Part shown: positions 37,450 through 49,483 of the stretch, piece by piece
How the letters are laid out: each line of letters starts with the position of its first letter
Numbering within the stretch: the stretch's first letter is position 1
Assembly: GCF_051014685.1 (NCBI RefSeq)
Contig: NC_135049.1
Location: forward strand, 32,071,531-32,135,530
Direction: 5' to 3'
DNA length: 64,000 nt
Source: Ptiloglossa arizonensis
Lineage: Eukaryota; Arthropoda; Insecta; Hymenoptera; Colletidae
Made by a program: the position numbers and the translations under genes
Notes under the pieces: generated by a model
Told to the model about the DNA's origin: nothing
Database searches by the model: none
The model's input: the letters and a program-made list of their open reading frames with translations, nothing else

Positions 37450-40400
37450 AACCGCGGTGTGGATTTTGTTTGTCGAACTCGCGGCAGTCGGTCGGGTATC
37501 GGTGGGGTAAAACGCTATCTTCGATGGTATCTCTACGTTTAAAAGGTAATTAAATCTTTTTTCTCTTTCGTCGTATTTACGATCAAATTCGCGTTTAATC
37601 CCCCGTTGACGCGGAGGACGATAACCGGGTCGAACTCGAACCAAACGATTGTGTCGGTTTACTTGTTGGCTTTGTTTCAATCGATATTGCTATCGCGAGG
37701 AGTACGGGTCAGGAAAGTATATTTGCGGATTGTAAATAATCTATATTTAAATTTGGATATCGCAGCTCGATGTCTATATATACGCACGGACACTTATATA
37801 CACTTTCGAATTGTTTTATCGCGCGGACTCGTTGCTCACCGATCGTTCGTACATTTCGAACATACGTACGCTCATCGTTGTTCGAAGATTTAGAGGACGA
37901 TAAATTGTTCGCCGTAGATTCGTCGTAAAGCGAGCGTCGCACGTGGGAAGAACTAGTTTCGTCGCTGTTCGCATTGTCGACTGTAAAGTAAATGGGTCTC
38001 GAGCGGCTCGTTAGTCGTACGAGGGTTAAGCTCCGCGTCGGATGGATTTCCACTTTTCTCCAATTTTGTTCCCGGGCTGGAGGCTGGAATCGTGGCCCGT
38101 AACCGGCACCCTTCGATACGTCCGCTGGAACGTTTCTTCCACTCTCTCGTTGTTTTTACGTCCAACGTTGGCAACCACCGGGAACCAGATTCGTTGGTTT
38201 TACGCGCAGCTGACGTACGCTCGATGGTAAGTCTGGAAGGGACAGTTCGCGAAACGAACGGTATCGCCGGTTGGTATCGAACGATCAGTTTTTCGTTTCG
38301 GGGGCGGGCGCGCGCGCGTTTCGTTTCTGTTCGAGGAACAGCTGCGTCCCCGTCGAAATTCATTGCCCCGTGGCTCGTTCGGGGCGAAGCGTGGATACGT
38401 GTGCGCAGAGGGTACCGATCGAAGACGCGATAAAAATGCGATAAATTGCGTTGTTTCGATCCGGGCTATCGAAAGACCGAGAGAAATAAAGAGCGAGAAT
38501 AATACGAAGGTGTCAAGGATGGAACGCGTTTGAGAAGCTTTTTCGTTAACCGGAGGTTAAGTGGCCCTTCTTTATCTCCGGTAAGATCCACTTGGACCAC
38601 TGTCCCAGTTTGCAGACGACGACGTTGTCGCGTCACCCGGAAAGGAATCGTCGAAAAGCACCGGATGGACGGACGGGCGGACGGGCGGGCACTCGGGCCG
38701 CGTTTTATTCAATTTGGTAGAAAGCGAGCTCCACGGTAGGAATCTCCGCGGATCGTGGCGCATCCGTTCGATGAAACGAAACACATACTCCGGGAGTTTT
38801 CTCGATTCTTTCGTTTCTCGTCGGAGATATTGAATCGCAAACGCCGCCCGGTTTCGCTGTCTGGGCTCCGAGCTGCTCCGAGGGGCTCGGCGCGGGGGAG
38901 CGATACAGGAAGTTTCCTCGTTTGCATTTAGATATCGCGTATCGGCTGGAAGATGCTCGAGAGACTCTTGCTCGTGTTTTTTTACGCTCGCTCGCACCGA
39001 GCGTGGTGGGAGTACGAGAGAACGACCGCGTGTATCCTAGCACGACGGTGCGGCACGGCCACGGCTACGATTACGGAAACAATAGCGGGACGTAATCTCG
39101 AGATGTATTCGGTGTACCCTCGACCCGCGAGATGCGTGCGCGTCGTCTTCGACGTTGCGGATTCCCGTCTCTCTGGCCGCGAACATTTTTCTGGTCCGGC
39201 CTCGTATTTCGCGCACTCGAACCGCGAACGAATTGGGTTGCGCTCGTTATCGATCGCTCGACGATCGTTCCAGACGGAAGTCTTTCGAAACTCGATCGTC
39301 GGCCGTAGGGAGGGAAGTCGACTCGTCGCCGAAAACGAAAACGTTCCAGTCGAAGCGAGCCAATTTCGCTCGCGAGAGAACGAGAGAGGAGGCTGTCGGT
39401 GAATATCGCGTTTAAACTTTGCGCTCGCGCCTCGAACTTGCCGCATCCTATTTACGGGGGAAATAGAATTTGGGTTGCCACGATTGTTCAAAGAGGTTGG
39501 GCGTCTCGCGCGCAAACAACGGGGACGCGGCGGTACGCACGGTATTACGATCCATCGATCGTTTTTATCAGACACGCGGTATATCCGGGTCAACGATAGG
39601 AAACAGAGAAATCTCGAGTACGCGGTACGCTTCGATAATACCAGAAATGAATTTATCTGGTCGATTTCGATCGAACAAGGAAATAGAATCAGCGGTGGAT
39701 AGCTACGCGTTACGGTTAATTAATAGCCGGCCACGGACGCACCGATCCCGGCGGCGTTCTTCCTCCATTTTCTGGAAAATTAATTCGGAAAATGACCAAC
39801 CGCTGGCGTCTCGCCCGGCGAGCAAATTGCCTTAGCGGACGCACGCTCGGGGAAATACCGATATTGCGCGCGAAAACGTGTCTCCGCACTCCCCGGTTTC
39901 CCCTCGAGTACGTTGAGGCACATTTTATCGCGACACTCGGAGTTTATACGTTCCGATGCTCGAATCCTGCGCGGCTACGGTGTCCTCCGGTTCCGCTCCG
40001 CTCGCGAATATCGCCCGAAGAATTACGTCGCCCGGAAGAACAACGTAAAATTCAACTCGACTCTTATTCGTATCTTCGGGATCGTTTGGCTCGCTTCGCA
40101 CGTTACCAGTTAGATTTCGAGACCCGTTTCGATTCGCGTAACCCACGACGTATTTAAAATTCGTCGACGACTCGCGAGGAACGGGTTCTCCCGGGTTCTC
40201 CGTATCGAGCAACGGGGCTGTAGATCGATACGAGCGCGGAACCATACGGTAGACACATACCTGGCGGTACATATTTACCCCTCGCGATCCATTTACCTAT
40301 TCGATTTAATAGCCGTGAGATTTAATCCGACACGAAGTGCCGTTTAAAATGGAAGAGCAATTGGTTTCGCCGTCGCGTATCGGTTTCGCTAATTAAAATT

Positions 40401-43400
40401 TTATGCAAACGAAATTTGCACGATTCCGGCGGTGGTATTAATCAAAGAGTTAGCTCCGTCGCGGATCGTTTCGATCGGTTTCCGTGCGTCGGTGAATCGC
40501 GAACGTGTTCCCGAGCCCTTGAGTTTCCACTCGGCAATTTCTTCGCTGGCTAGATCCAATCGAATTAACGAGCTAATGGCGGACGGAGACGCGGCGAAGT
40601 AAATCGGGAACCCGACCCTTCCGCTTTCCTCCGATAAAGTTATTAATGCCGGCTCCTGTTCCGCCACCATCGCCAGTTTCTTCGATACGTTCGCCGAATA
40701 CGTACTTCTCCGAGGAAATTGTTCTCTCGAGTACGAGACGTTCGGTTGTTCCCCGAATGGGCGTTTCTCGAATTCTCGCCTCGATCCGCGGACAAAATAC
40801 GCTCCGACGGCGAATTCGACGCTATTGCGCGCACGAACGAAAGAAACTGCAGATCGTCGTGGAAATTTTCCGCGGAAATTAAACCGCGCGGCATCTCTCG
40901 ACGGATTAGTGCTTTTCCGTCGTTGGAGCTTCGTTTATCGCGGGATTCACGATTTCCAAGCTTCCGTTTAGTATTATCGGGCAACGAGCGAGAAACTCGG
41001 GCTCCATCGAGCGAAGAGAGATTTCTCAGCGCTCGGTACTTATCGGAACGTCAAAAGCGGAAGAATCGCCGCGACGAACGAGGTGAATCGAGGATACCCC
41101 CCGAGGAGCGATTTTTACAAAACGTCTGGACGGTTAACGACGATTTGGCCACCGATCCCCGCGATAAACGCGAAACTGGGATCGTCGCATGCTCGGGAAA
41201 TCGAGCGAAGAAGTTTATCGGGTCGGTCACGTGATTTCGCGTACGAATCGATTCGAGGGGTGTTCAGGATCTTCCGCGTTCGCTCGGCGTAGTAATCGGT
41301 AGCAGAGATCGCCGTTACAAAGGACTCCGCGTGTTTGCTTCTCGTACAAATGCGATAATTAGCCCTCACGGCCGAGCGAAGCGGGGGCCCGGCTGGCGTA
41401 TTTGCGCGATGCACAGCTCGTTTCCTGATTAATGGATGCGTCTCCTATGGTACGCGTTTCCACAAAGTCTCCGGGTAGAAATTCTCTTTTCATCGAGACC
41501 CCGTATCACCGACACGTCAATTATAAATACCTTCCTCCCTCGAAACTCTTTCCGCACGAATAATCGCGCCTCTTGCTACGCTTCGCCCTGAAAGCGTACA
41601 CGTCAGCTGGCGGCGCATCGATGAAACGCAACTGAAAAAAAGCTTCCTGTCGCCCCGACCTATCGGAACACCGAGGTCTTCGGTCGAGCCACCAAGTTTC
41701 CACCGAGAACTTTCGCGCGACCGGCTTTAGCTTTCTCGCGAAATCTCCACCGACCCGTGCACCGCGATTCCAAATGCATTTCGCGAGAACGGAAATCTCG
41801 ATTAACGCGGTGTTCCCAATTTGCGCACGAATCGGGTTAGAATCGACGATACGGAACCGTGTATCGAACGTCCACGAACGAATACACCGGGTTTCGCGAT
41901 GGTAGCGGACTTTCCCGTAACAATGGTTCGCGAAACGACGAATAATTTCCAACGCGCGAGAAACAAAGAGCAACGACACCGGATAGTTTCGACGACACCT
42001 CGTCGCGCGAGGACATCCCACCGTCTATTATCTTTCCCTCTTTTCAGTTCCGGACGAACTCGGGAATCGATCGAACGAAAACGCGCAACTTTTCCAAGCC
42101 GCGTAACTTTCCACTCGCGTGAAACCCGTAACGCGAAGGTGGTGCTCTCCTCTACGAAAATAATATTTTTCTCGCGTTGTTCGATCTACGCGGATCACTT
42201 TTCGCCAGCTCGATACGGAGACGACGCGCCACGATCGAGACGCGCGTCGCGCAATGAGAAAACGAGCGACGCTACGGACCGAAAATACGAAGCTGCGCAA
42301 TAACTCGGGAAAACGCGACACCGAGAACGTAAACGCGTATTACGAGAGCGTCGCGTGTCCCCGCCAATGAATTTCCCGCGCGCTCGCTATTTCGGCGAAT
42401 GAATATTCATCGGCTATCGGCAGCGACACGCGTGACGCGAGAACGCGCGTTGCTCGTATGCAGATCGAATAATGGTTGCACGCACCGGCGTGCGTTTGAT
42501 CTAATCGCGAAGTCAACGGGAGTACGCGCACGTTTTAGCTCGCAGTTTGCTTCCGTTTTCGCGCAGTCGAGCGACGCGTACGATATAAATTCTGCACGGA
42601 CCCTGGAAAAGTAAACACGCGGGTAAGAGGTAGACGCGAACCTGGCGAAACGTACGAACGCAAAATTCGTTGGCGGAGAGAACTCTCCCTCTTCTCCTCC
42701 CTCGAAGAAGGGGAGAGCGTGGAAATATCGTCGAAGGGTACGGAGAGACCGTTTCGTCTTCCCTTTAATCTCCGCGGCTTTTTTCTCGAGCGCATCGAAG
42801 TTTCTCCACGGTCTCGCGAGTCGCAGCCACGCGGAATACGGGCGAGCAGACGACGACGGTCGTCGGGACCGTGTACGCGCAACACGGAAATATTTCTTTC
42901 CACGAGAGACACGAGATACCACGGACGAAGAAGGGTGGCCCTCGAGTAAAAGTCGTCGCAATTATCGACACGGGATCTCGACGACGAGGACCACCGGACT
43001 AAAAAGCACTCGCACGTGACGGGAATTCAGCCGCGTGAAACGGTCCCTGAAAAATCGGACTTTCTCGCGCTGCTACCTTCGAGCGTCTCGTAGATTTTTG
43101 TTACCCTCGTTCACCGGGAACCGGTCACCGACGGAAAATCTCGATACGCAATCCGTACGGGTGACTCGGCTCGTTACCTTTCGAACCTTTTCGGTCTCGA
43201 GTTATCTTAAATATTCGTCCGTTCGTTGTCGATTCAACGGTGACCACCCTTCGATGCCGCGAGAGATAACACGTTGCAACGACGAACGGAACGCGAGGAA
43301 CACTCTTCGTCTACCTGTGCACTTTTCTCGGTGTTCTCCGAAACGCGACGCTCCGTAAATTCGAAATTCTTTGTCACTCGTACGCGCGCGAATCGTAGAA

Positions 43401-46400
43401 GAAGAGGTTCCAGAGCTAGGCGATGGCCCCAACGTAGGGCCAACGTAGGGCCAACGAGGGCCGATGTTACTTCGAAACGCGAGAGAAGGATCGAAGGGAG
43501 AACCGACCTCGAGTAGACGTCGAATTGGATTCCATCGGTCGAACTCATTCGATTAATTACTCGGCATCAAAGATCGGCCAGAGCTCGGTCGAACTCGACC
43601 GGAGGATCCCCGGGGACAATTGCGTTAAACCGGCTTTTGTTTGCGGACGTGCACCCGCAGGACTCGTCCGGACGGACCCTTCGTTATACCGTCCGAATTT
43701 CGTTCCGCTCGTTATCAGCGCGAACGTCTGCTTCGAAGGGAATTAATTGCGTTGTCTCTTGTAAAGAAAATCACGTAGAGGGACGGCTCGATATTTCTTA
43801 CCCTCTGTGTGCGTTCTTTCGTCTTGACGCGCTTCGAGTTACTTGTATTGGAAACGCTTGCGTGTATTCTTTCGTTGCAGTTCCATCGCCGACGATAAAC
43901 ATTCCGAGCATCGTTGGCCGGCTGAATTTTCTTCGTTGCTCGAAGAGCATCTTTCGATTGCTAAATATTCGTGTAACGTGTTTATATTTTCCAATCTCGA
44001 ACAATTCCGATACGTTGAAGAGCAACGACGAACGAAATCGTCGCGATGATCGACGCCCACGATTTTCTTTCGTCCCGTTTTAAAAATTTTGTAAAAAATT
44101 TCTCGGTAGCGCGCGCGTTGCTTTTCCACGCTCGTGAAACGCCGCGGTTCAACGAAACGAGAACGCGCGATTCCGATCGCAATCGGATCGTCCGCGATAC
44201 GCGACAATGACTCGTCGCGTCTGTTCGGAGCATTGTTCGACGATAACGGGCAGGTGGATCGTCGTTCGAAAAAGTTGAACGAAAAACGCCCCGGGGCGTC
44301 GGGATCTTCCGCTTTATTTCCGCGGAATATTATCGGGATCGATGGACGGAAGGGGAGACCCTCCATTTTCATCGGCGACGTCTTGTTCGTTCGAACGATG
44401 CGCCATCGCGCGTGCACGCGACCGCCTAACCAATAGCGGGAGTACGCGCCCGAACAATGCGCGGATATTTTTGGTACGCTCGGGACGAATACGCGCCTTT
44501 TCTCTTCCTGCTATCGTCATCGAGTGACGCTTTCCAGCGTTCCAAAGACAATCTCGTTGCCAATTGCGATCCACCGCGAAAAGAAGAAACGAAAATACAC
44601 GCGCGTACCAGCTCTTCGTTGTTGGGCGACCTCGAGGTTTCACGGTTGCTCCGTTGGCCATTGCGGTCGAGTCGTCGAGTCATCGAGTCCTCTTCCTTTA
44701 CCCGAAATCGAGGAACCATTTTCATCTTTACTCGAAAGCTGAAAAATTGTCTCGATTCGAGTGAAAATTACGATCGTCCGTACCGACGCGACGTATAATT
44801 CTTTCGGATACCGAAATCCACCGTGTGTATCTTTGACGAAAGAAATCTCGTATAGGAATTTTTGTAGAAGCTTCGCGGCGACGTAGCCGCGATTCTGTGA
44901 ACAATTATCGCAACGATTGCGGCAGGTTCGCGCGCGTTCAGCGATCGAAATAGGTGTACGGTCGTTCGGTCGATAAGTGTTATCGCCTCGGAGAATTCTT
45001 TTCGTTTTTATCGTTCGGTCCGCGGGCAGAAAACGTGACGGGTTTATCTGTCGCTCGGTCCGGTAACAAATTGAAGCACCGTCCCGGCGTGTAAACAGCG
45101 CACGAGAATTAGGGGCCGCGCGTTGAGAGACTCTTGGACGTGTTTACTCATCGGAATTCATATTAGCAGGGGGTGCGTGTACCGCGGGCGGAGCATCGGT
45201 GTGTTCCAGACAGCTTTTCACTCCACTTCGGTCGCAGCTGCAACAGATGCGTCCGCGTCGCTCCGAAACTTCGAGGCGGAGCTTGGCAGATATCGAGTAA
45301 CCGCTTCTTACGAATGGCTCGCGCCCGATGTAATCGTGTATCTCGTATCGCTCGCGGAGAGAGCGGGACGACGACGTCGTCGTGTATTTTTTAATCCGCG
45401 CGTAGTACCGTCGGGTTTCGATCGAGGGGCTCCCAACGACGGAAAATGTTTACTCGGGGCAAAGTCCGTTGTACCCTCCGCGTCTGGAAAGATCCGTCGT
45501 CTCGTGTGTACGCACTCGAAACCTACCGACGAAGAAGTTATTCCCGACGGGACGATGCCCGAGCGGAACCGTCCTCCCGACACTCGACGCGACAGCCTCC
45601 CTCGCGAATCGAACGTCTCTTTGGAAATAGAAAGCTTTGCTATTTCCAAGCCGCGGTTGTCGCGCTCCTCGCGAACTACGTGACACAGTTCTCGAACGAC
45701 GAACGAGGCGGCCCGAGCCGGTCCCCGATGCTGACCGCTCGAGAATCGACATTTTCGAGCGGCGCGGTGGACGCAACGCGCGAGGAAATTTAGGTGTCGA
45801 GCATACGACGTTCTCCAGATTCGCTGGAAATTTACACGCGCGCGATGTCCTCGCGAATCTTCGCGTCTATTTTCCACGCTTCGACGACCGTTTCGACGAG
45901 TCGCGTCTACGCAAATACGAATACGTCTCGGCGTACCGGAGGAGAAAGCACGACAGCTTGAAAAAGTACTCGTATACGTATGCGCGTCTCGTCCGGCGTT
46001 CGTCGATTTGGTTTCGTTCGCGGCACCGGAATCCGAAATCGCGAGGCGAGACGAGACGATCTTCGGAAAAGAAACGCGCGGACGTCCGATCGTTTCGTCG
46101 CGTCTACGAAAAAGAAAATCGACCGGGAATGTTTCCACTTGGCAATTTGGTAAACGCTCCCGACGTACGGGCTTCCCTGAATGATTTGTCGGGTTAATTT
46201 GGCCGCGTGCGCGACTAACTGCTCTTGCTTCGCCGGGTGTTTCCGGTGGGTAACGGTTGATTTGTCGCCGGATGGGAAACCAAAAACCGCAAAGTCCCTT
46301 TGCCACCTCGAGGGTGGATGGAAGCGAACATCGAGGAAACTCGAAATAATCTTGAACCGCGATTCAACGCCGACGTACGCAGCCGCGGAGCCGGGCTTAA

Positions 46401-48330
46401 TTACCGGGCGGGACGCTCGACGATGGCAATTAAAAGTTTCACCGCGACCGATCCAACGTATTTCGGGATCCCGCGGGTAAACCCGTTTCCGTTTTCGGAC
46501 TCGTTCGCGGGATCCTCGTCGCGATTCTCGCACGCTCGTCGCGAAGGAAATTTCAATCGTCTCGCGTACCACGGGTAGCCGAAAGGAGCCTCGCCTGACT
46601 GGAATCGCGAATCGTATCTCGTCCGACGCTTCGATCGGCCTTCGAAGGTCCGCGACCGAGCGTAAAACGCACTACGTTGTTACACGTGGCGTTCGGTTCC
46701 CCTTTAATCCAGGTGACGTTTCTCCGTTTCCCCACGGTACCGTGCACGCTCGACGAGAACTCCCGCGAACCCGAGTCTAATTAGTCCGAGTGCAAGGGAC
46801 ACGCCTCGTCTGCGCGTTTTCGGTCGTAGCGTATTATTGGCCAAAGCGCACGCGCTAATTGGGTCGAACGACCAAGAAAGTAGACGAGACGCATCGAGAG
46901 CGAGACCCTCGTCTCGCGGTGCGCAATGCCTACTTTTCGCGCACCGAGCTCTCTCCCCGGCCCCAACGTTTCTCCGCGAGAGCCTTTCTTTCGGTGGTTC
47001 GATTTTTCCATTCGCGAGACCTCGCGACAAAGCTCGAACCGTTCTCGAATCGAGCAAGTGCTCCGCCGTGTCCTCGAGAGGGGGTTGGGGCGAGCACGGT
47101 CCCCGCTGCCAAATATGCGACCCGAGCTGCTAAGCGTACCGTATCCGAGAAACGTGTTTTACCTCTCGGCGACGAGAGAAGAAAACGCGAAAGGGACCCC
47201 ACCGAGACGTCGATGCATTGTTTTTAAGGTTTCCACGCTCGACGGAGACTCGTTCGCGGAACGCTCTGGTTTGCGATTCTCGAGTCTCGGCGCGAATTTT
47301 CCAAGCTCTTTGATGTTCGGTTTTCGCGCGTATTTCGGAACGCGACGGATATCAACGCGGCCTCGCGACTCCGGGATCGTTTCGCACCGAGTTGCTCAAA
47401 TAAACGCGACGCGATTTACTTCGCTCGAACGCGGCCCGTTGTGCGCGGATCGTTTCGTAATACGCGGCCGGCGTTGAATTTATCGGAGATTTCGTGCAAA
47501 CGTTCGTCCCGTCCGAGCTCGTTCACCAGCTCGCGGACGTTTATGCGTTTCGATGATTCTCGTTACAAAGTCTGCCGGTGTAACTGATTGCGATCAGCTG
47601 CTCGTCGTCGGGACTTTCGGCTTTACGAGGGTCTTCGCGCGAGCTTTCTTCGAGAACGGGCTTCTCGCGAAGACTTTACACCGGTCCGGTTCGTAACGAG
47701 GAATCCATCGAACGCGAAAACCGTCCGTCGGTACGAAGCCAGGGCAAACGTTTGTACAATTCTTTTTTTTTTTTTTCCTTCTACGCGCCAGATTCACTCT
47801 CGAAATTACGTATTCGCGTATTATCGCGAACGAGCGAAGCTTCCGTGCAAGAACGAGACAAGAGTCGAGAGCACGGTCGCGAAATGGAGGTACGAACGCG
47901 AACAGCGTATAGAGAGTATAGGAAAACGATAAACTACAATGCGACGAGAATCGATTACTCCGCGTGTAATTTACTTACGAAACGGAACGAAGCGACTGTA
48001 AATTTGCAACAAGAATCTCTCCCCGTTTTTGTTTCCACTTTTTTTCTTTTTTTTTTTTTTATTTCTTCAACGAGTAAATCGCAGCCAGGTTCGTTCGAAC
48101 GATTTTCTACCGCGCTGCGCATCGACGGCTGCGTCGATCGTTTCGTCGAGAGATAATGTTCCGAGCGACGAACGGCCGTTATTACGGATACATCGTTCGA
48201 GAACCCATCGGGTTCGGAAGCGACGCCATTAGGGACCGTATGTGGGACACGTAATGGGATAAAGACGAAGTGGGTCTCGATAGACGCGCGACACCCGGGA
48301 GCGAGTTCGAAAATCGAGTATTCTCTTTCT
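37450..48330. other. Unassigned stretch, presumed intronic
   Basis: No assignable exon. A donor-like ATG before GTAAGT is at 38227. A good acceptor (TTCTTTCGTTGCAG, ending 43880) is followed by an open frame to 44049, but no donor is evident. A triple 11-nt repeat is at 43429-43460. The 332-codon minus frame at 45308-46306 is arginine-rich and compositional. Confidence 0.3.
43429..43460. repeat. Triple 11-nt tandem repeat
   Basis: Unit CCAACGTAGGG occurs twice exactly and a third time with a T deleted. Confidence 0.9.
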
Positions 48331-48348
48331 CTATGATTTGCAACGTAC

Positions 48349-48354
48349 TTTATT
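48349..48354 (-). terminator. Poly(A) signal of the small secreted-protein gene
   Basis: AATAAA on the minus strand about 400 nt after the stop at 48753, preceded by an AT-rich 3' UTR. It is the first canonical signal downstream. Confidence 0.55.
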
Positions 48355-48752
48355 ACGCATCTTATTGTACACAGCACGATACATAATATGTATGCATATA
48401 TATGTATATACATATACGATATATAGATATAATCTAATTGTTAGTAAAGCGTGGAAGAATGCTGGCAGCGTGGTCGCGGTTCACTTGTTCGCGGGAGTTT
48501 CGTTTGGAATTTGTCTCGAAAATTTCCGATGAAAATGCTCGAACGTGTAGTTCGTCCCGATGGTGTTTCTCGTCGAGGTGTTTTCGTCGCGCGATTCGAT
48601 GCCAGCATCCTTCGACCGTGTCGTTCGTGCATCGCGATCAAATCTGGAGAGCTCTTGTGCGGAGCGGTCGAGATCGGTGCAGTCGTCGCGTTTGGTGGGC
48701 AGTCCGGTCGTGTCGAATGTAAATGGCGTCGGCGGTGGTCGAGCGGTATGTT

Positions 48753-49396
48753 TTAGACCACGTAGTAGGGCGAGGAGTAAGCGGCAGCGTAGTACGGGTA
48801 TCCGGTGTACGCGGCGTAAGGGTAGCTGTAGGACGCGTAGGCGACCGGGGCGCTGTACGCGCTGTAGGCGGCCAGAGGCGCGGTGTACGCCGCACCCAGC
48901 AACAGCCCTCGCTTGTTCCTTGCCGCGAGATCGGCTTCCGGCGCCACCGACTCGCTCTTCGCCGGCTCGATGGACTCGGTTTCCAACGGTTTCGCCAGGG
49001 CTACGGCCACCAGGGCGAACAGAGCTACAACCTGGAACATTCGATGGAAAATATAGTCGGTCGGCGTACGTACACGTATTACCGGTTAACGGAAAATCCG
49101 ATACTCGTGCGACCGGCTCGAGAGGCGAGCGAGTACGCGTCCTCGAGCGATGGAATCTCACGATCGGTTCTCGATTTCGGTTCGAGAACCGAGCAAACGT
49201 AGATACTTTCCGTCGTTGAAACGTAAAAACGGAGAACACGAGGATCGAGTCGTATTCGAACGCACGAGGCACCGAATGTTCGAATCGGTCCAGTTTTCTC
49301 AATATGGTTCGCGGCTCGTCTCCCCGTCGATGAGAAACGAATCTTTCCACGGTAAATTGAGTTTAAAACGCGTTTACTCACTGCGATGCACTTCAT
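48753..49396 (-). CDS. Small secreted Ala/Tyr-rich protein (cuticle-protein or neuropeptide-like)
   Basis: Two exons: 49396-49382 encodes MKCIA and ends at a GTGAGT donor; 49031-48753 follows a TTCCAG acceptor and runs to TAA. The join is in phase and gives 97 residues. Residues 1-18 (MKCIAVVALFALVAVALA) form a clear signal peptide. An acidic segment (19-42) leads to RNKR at 43-46, a furin-type cleavage site. The rest (47-97) is rich in Ala, Tyr, Ser and Pro with AAY, YSAP and PYY patterns. An intron splitting the signal peptide after a few codons is typical of insect cuticle genes. The propeptide layout also resembles neuropeptide-like precursors of the Nplp4 (YSY) kind. No chitin-binding RR consensus is present, so the exact class is open. 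The downstream ATG at 49040 lies in the intron and is not the start. Confidence 0.85.
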
Positions 49397-49475
49397 GGTG
49401 TAGTTTGGAGAGGAGGTGACAAGCTTGGAAGCGAGTTGAAAATCGATTGATGCTCGAAACACCGAACCGGGCCCC

Positions 49476-49483
49476 TTTTATAC
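49476..49483 (-). promoter_or_regulatory. TATA box of the small secreted-protein gene
   Basis: The minus strand reads GTATAAAA followed by a GC-rich stretch. It lies about 80 nt before the ATG, which puts the start near 49450 and leaves a leader of about 55 nt. TATA-driven, tightly timed expression is usual for insect cuticle genes. Confidence 0.75.

Noticed and set aside
43881..44049. Possible exon after a good acceptor
   Set aside because: The frame is open, but no donor follows, no family is recognised, and other frames are open too; kept only as a note in the stretch description.
45308..46306. 332-codon minus-strand open frame
   Set aside because: Arg/Ser-rich with no domain, signal peptide or conserved motif; other frames are also open here, as expected of stop-poor CpG-rich DNA.
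49032..49040. ATG at 49040 as start of the small secreted protein
   Set aside because: It lies in the intron beside the TTCCAG acceptor; the spliced MKCIA exon gives a complete signal peptide with TATA box at the right distance.
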